Part shown: piece by piece, positions 12,086 to 13,477 of the stretch
How positions within the stretch are numbered: the stretch's first letter is position 1
Layout: every line of letters begins with the position of its first letter
From: Pseudomonadota bacterium
GTDB lineage: Bacteria > Pseudomonadota > Gammaproteobacteria > Steroidobacterales > Woeseiaceae
Assembly: GCA_022565135.1 (NCBI GenBank)
Contig: JADFKA010000014.1
Span: 1 to 13,477 of the forward strand
Direction: 5' to 3'
DNA: 13,477 nucleotides
The notes under the pieces: model-generated
What the model was told of the DNA's origin: nothing
Databases searched by the model: none
What the model saw: the letters and a program-made list of their open reading frames with translations, nothing else
Position numbers and translations under genes: made by a program

Positions 12086-13477
12086 ATGGAATGCAGAAGC
12101 AACTTAAGCGCAGGGTCGGCAATATTCACGGCCTTCGCAGCACTATGCTGTGCGTCGCCTGCACTGCACGCCCAGGAGTCCGGCGACTTGGACGCGGGCG
12201 CACCCGAGGTTGAGAGTTTGCAGGACGTCGTTGCGTACGATGCCGAATTCTTCGCCCTTTATCACCCTGTAACGGCACTCGAAATGGTGCGACGTTTACC
12301 GGGATTTCAACTTGACGACGGCGAGGACAAACGCGGGTTCGGCGCGGCATCGGGCAACGTCCTGATCAACGATCGCTATCCGAGCGCCAAGCAAGACACG
12401 GCATCAACGATCCTGGAGCGGATCCCGGCGAGCCAGGTCGAACGCATTGACTTGATTCGTGGCCGGGTGCGCGGCATTGACCTGCGTTCTCAGTCGTCGG
12501 TCATAAGCGTTATTTTGCGCGAAGATATTCCTGCGACGGTTCGGTGGGACCTGGCTACACGCAAGACCTTTGACCTCAGTCCGTTGACCGTGCGTGGCAG
12601 CGTGTCATTGTCGGATACCTGGAAATCGCTCGAATACAATGCTGGCCTCGTTTATCGGCGTTTTCGTTCGAGCGAGTCTGGCGTTGAGGACATCTATGAT
12701 CCGTCGGGCACGCTGCTTGAAGCGCGCCTCGAAGACGACCTCAGGCGGGGCGATTTGAGTAACGTCAACCTCAACATGCTGACCTGGATTGGCGAGACGC
12801 TGATCACCGTCAATACCCGCTTCGGCACCTTCGAATTTGAGGAAAGCCTGAACTCAGTGGTTGCGCCAGAGGCCCCGGATCCGCAGAGCGATGATTTCTT
12901 CGTTGATACCGGCGACGAGCAAGAGTTCGAAATTGGTGCTGACGCCGAACGCAACTTTGGTTCAAACCTGCTCGCAAAGGCGATCTTTATTTATACCCGC
13001 GAGGAGGAGGATGGGACGTCGACCCAAAATCGAGTCGATAGTGCTGGAGCGCTGGAGTTTATTCGTTTTGCCGACAGCAATATTGTTCAGTCGGAGGGCA
13101 TTTCGCGTCTGGAATTCGACTGGGCCGGCTGGGAAAATCATGCTATCAATTTTGACATCGAGGTGGCGCGCAATGTCATCGACGCCGAACTCGTGCAAAC
13201 CGTCGACACGGGATCAGGGCCGGTCATCGTTCCCGTGCCCGGTGCCAATACCCGTGTCGAAGAAAACCGATTCGAGTTTCTGCTGGGCGATACTTGGTAT
13301 CGTGGTGCTCTTGAGATCGGCTACAGCATAGGTGGTGAATCGTCCACGATCAGCCAATCTGGCGATGCGACGAATAAGCGTAGTTTCAAATTCCTCAAAC
13401 CGAACCTGTCGGTGGCGTACTCACCGACGCAAGAACGGCAGACGCGTCTGCGCCTGGGGCGGGAAGTGTCACAGCTG
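12086..13477 (+). CDS. TonB-dependent outer-membrane receptor, N-terminal part (runs off right edge)
   Basis: From the ATG at 12086, 464 codons are open to the window edge; the codon just before is an in-frame TAA, so no longer start is possible. The signal peptide is 'SAIFTAFAALCCASPALHA' (11-29), cleaved before QESG. A stretch 'LQDVVAYDAEFF' (45-56) may be the TonB box region. The plug domain covers about 57-147: 'PVTALEMVRRLPGFQLDDG', 'RGFGAASGNVLINDRYPS', 'LERIPASQVERIDLIRG', and 'IDLRSQSSVISVILRED'. This matches the proteobacterial plug subtype with 'PGF..dDG..RGFG.a.GNVLING..PS'. From about 150 onward, alternating polar and hydrophobic strands with acidic loops form the first part of the beta-barrel. 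It imports an unknown large or scarce nutrient such as a siderophore or oligomer. No Shine-Dalgarno sequence is visible. It diverges from the metal transporter. Confidence 0.88.
   Translation, partial: MECRSNLSAGSAIFTAFAALCCASPALHAQESGDLDAGAPEVESLQDVVAYDAEFFALYHPVTALEMVRRLPGFQLDDGEDKRGFGAASGNVLINDRYPSAKQDTASTILERIPASQVERIDLIRGRVRGIDLRSQSSVISVILREDIPATVRWDLATRKTFDLSPLTVRGSVSLSDTWKSLEYNAGLVYRRFRSSESGVEDIYDPSGTLLEARLEDDLRRGDLSNVNLNMLTWIGETLITVNTRFGTFEFEESLNSVVAPEAPDPQSDDFFVDTGDEQEFEIGADAERNFGSNLLAKAIFIYTREEEDGTSTQNRVDSAGALEFIRFADSNIVQSEGISRLEFDWAGWENHAINFDIEVARNVIDAELVQTVDTGSGPVIVPVPGANTRVEENRFEFLLGDTWYRGALEIGYSIGGESSTISQSGDATNKRSFKFLKPNLSVAYSPTQERQTRLRLGREVSQL

Noticed and set aside
12126..12350. 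Minus-strand frame and other short frames opposite the TonB-dependent receptor
   Set aside because: The plus strand is open for 464 codons with a signal peptide and plug-domain motifs; the opposite frames are short and Arg-rich.

Overview
The window looks like part of a chromosome from a Gram-negative proteobacterium with moderately high GC content. A marine or soil gammaproteobacterium is the best guess, but the lineage is inferred. It carries an outer-membrane TonB-dependent receptor, Sec, Tat and lipoprotein export signals, a periplasmic-binding-protein-dependent TTT transporter, and densely packed operons with ATGA overlaps and several TTG/GTG starts. No rRNA, tRNA, CRISPR array, insertion sequence or phage gene was seen, and no stretch over 300 bases lacks a gene.

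Layout. (1) The left edge (1-189, minus) holds the N-terminus of an ornithine cyclodeaminase/mu-crystallin family protein. It diverges from a plus-strand pair at 272-2649: an exported two-domain cupin and an exported alpha/beta-hydrolase. The 82-bp gap between them has a LacI-type palindrome and a -10 element facing each way. (2) A minus-strand operon of seven genes runs from about 9681 down to 2676: cupin, cupin, then tctC, tctA and tctB (a complete tripartite tricarboxylate-type transporter), then a 2Fe-2S subunit and a molybdopterin subunit of a hydroxylase most like NicAB/IorAB. It ends convergent with the hydrolase gene, with a small hairpin between. (3) A second minus-strand group runs from 11983 to 9745: a NiCoT/UreH-like metal transporter with a His-rich loop, a 121-residue orphan, and two overlapping half-size permease paralogues. 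(4) The right edge (12086 to the window end, plus) is the N-terminal 464 residues of a TonB-dependent receptor.

How it may work together. The seven-gene operon reads as an uptake-and-oxidation module. A lipid-anchored TctC captures a carboxylated small molecule, TctAB imports it, and a molybdenum hydroxylase of the nicotinate-dehydrogenase type hydroxylates it or a relative. Two unlike cupins may provide ring cleavage, isomerisation or binding. The hydroxylase large subunit carries a Tat-like signal and ends without the cytochrome c domains found in NicB, so its site and electron acceptor are open. The divergent cupin/hydrolase and OCD-family genes could belong to the same pathway. The substrate cannot be read from the sequence; a carboxylated N-heteroaromatic is the leading hypothesis.
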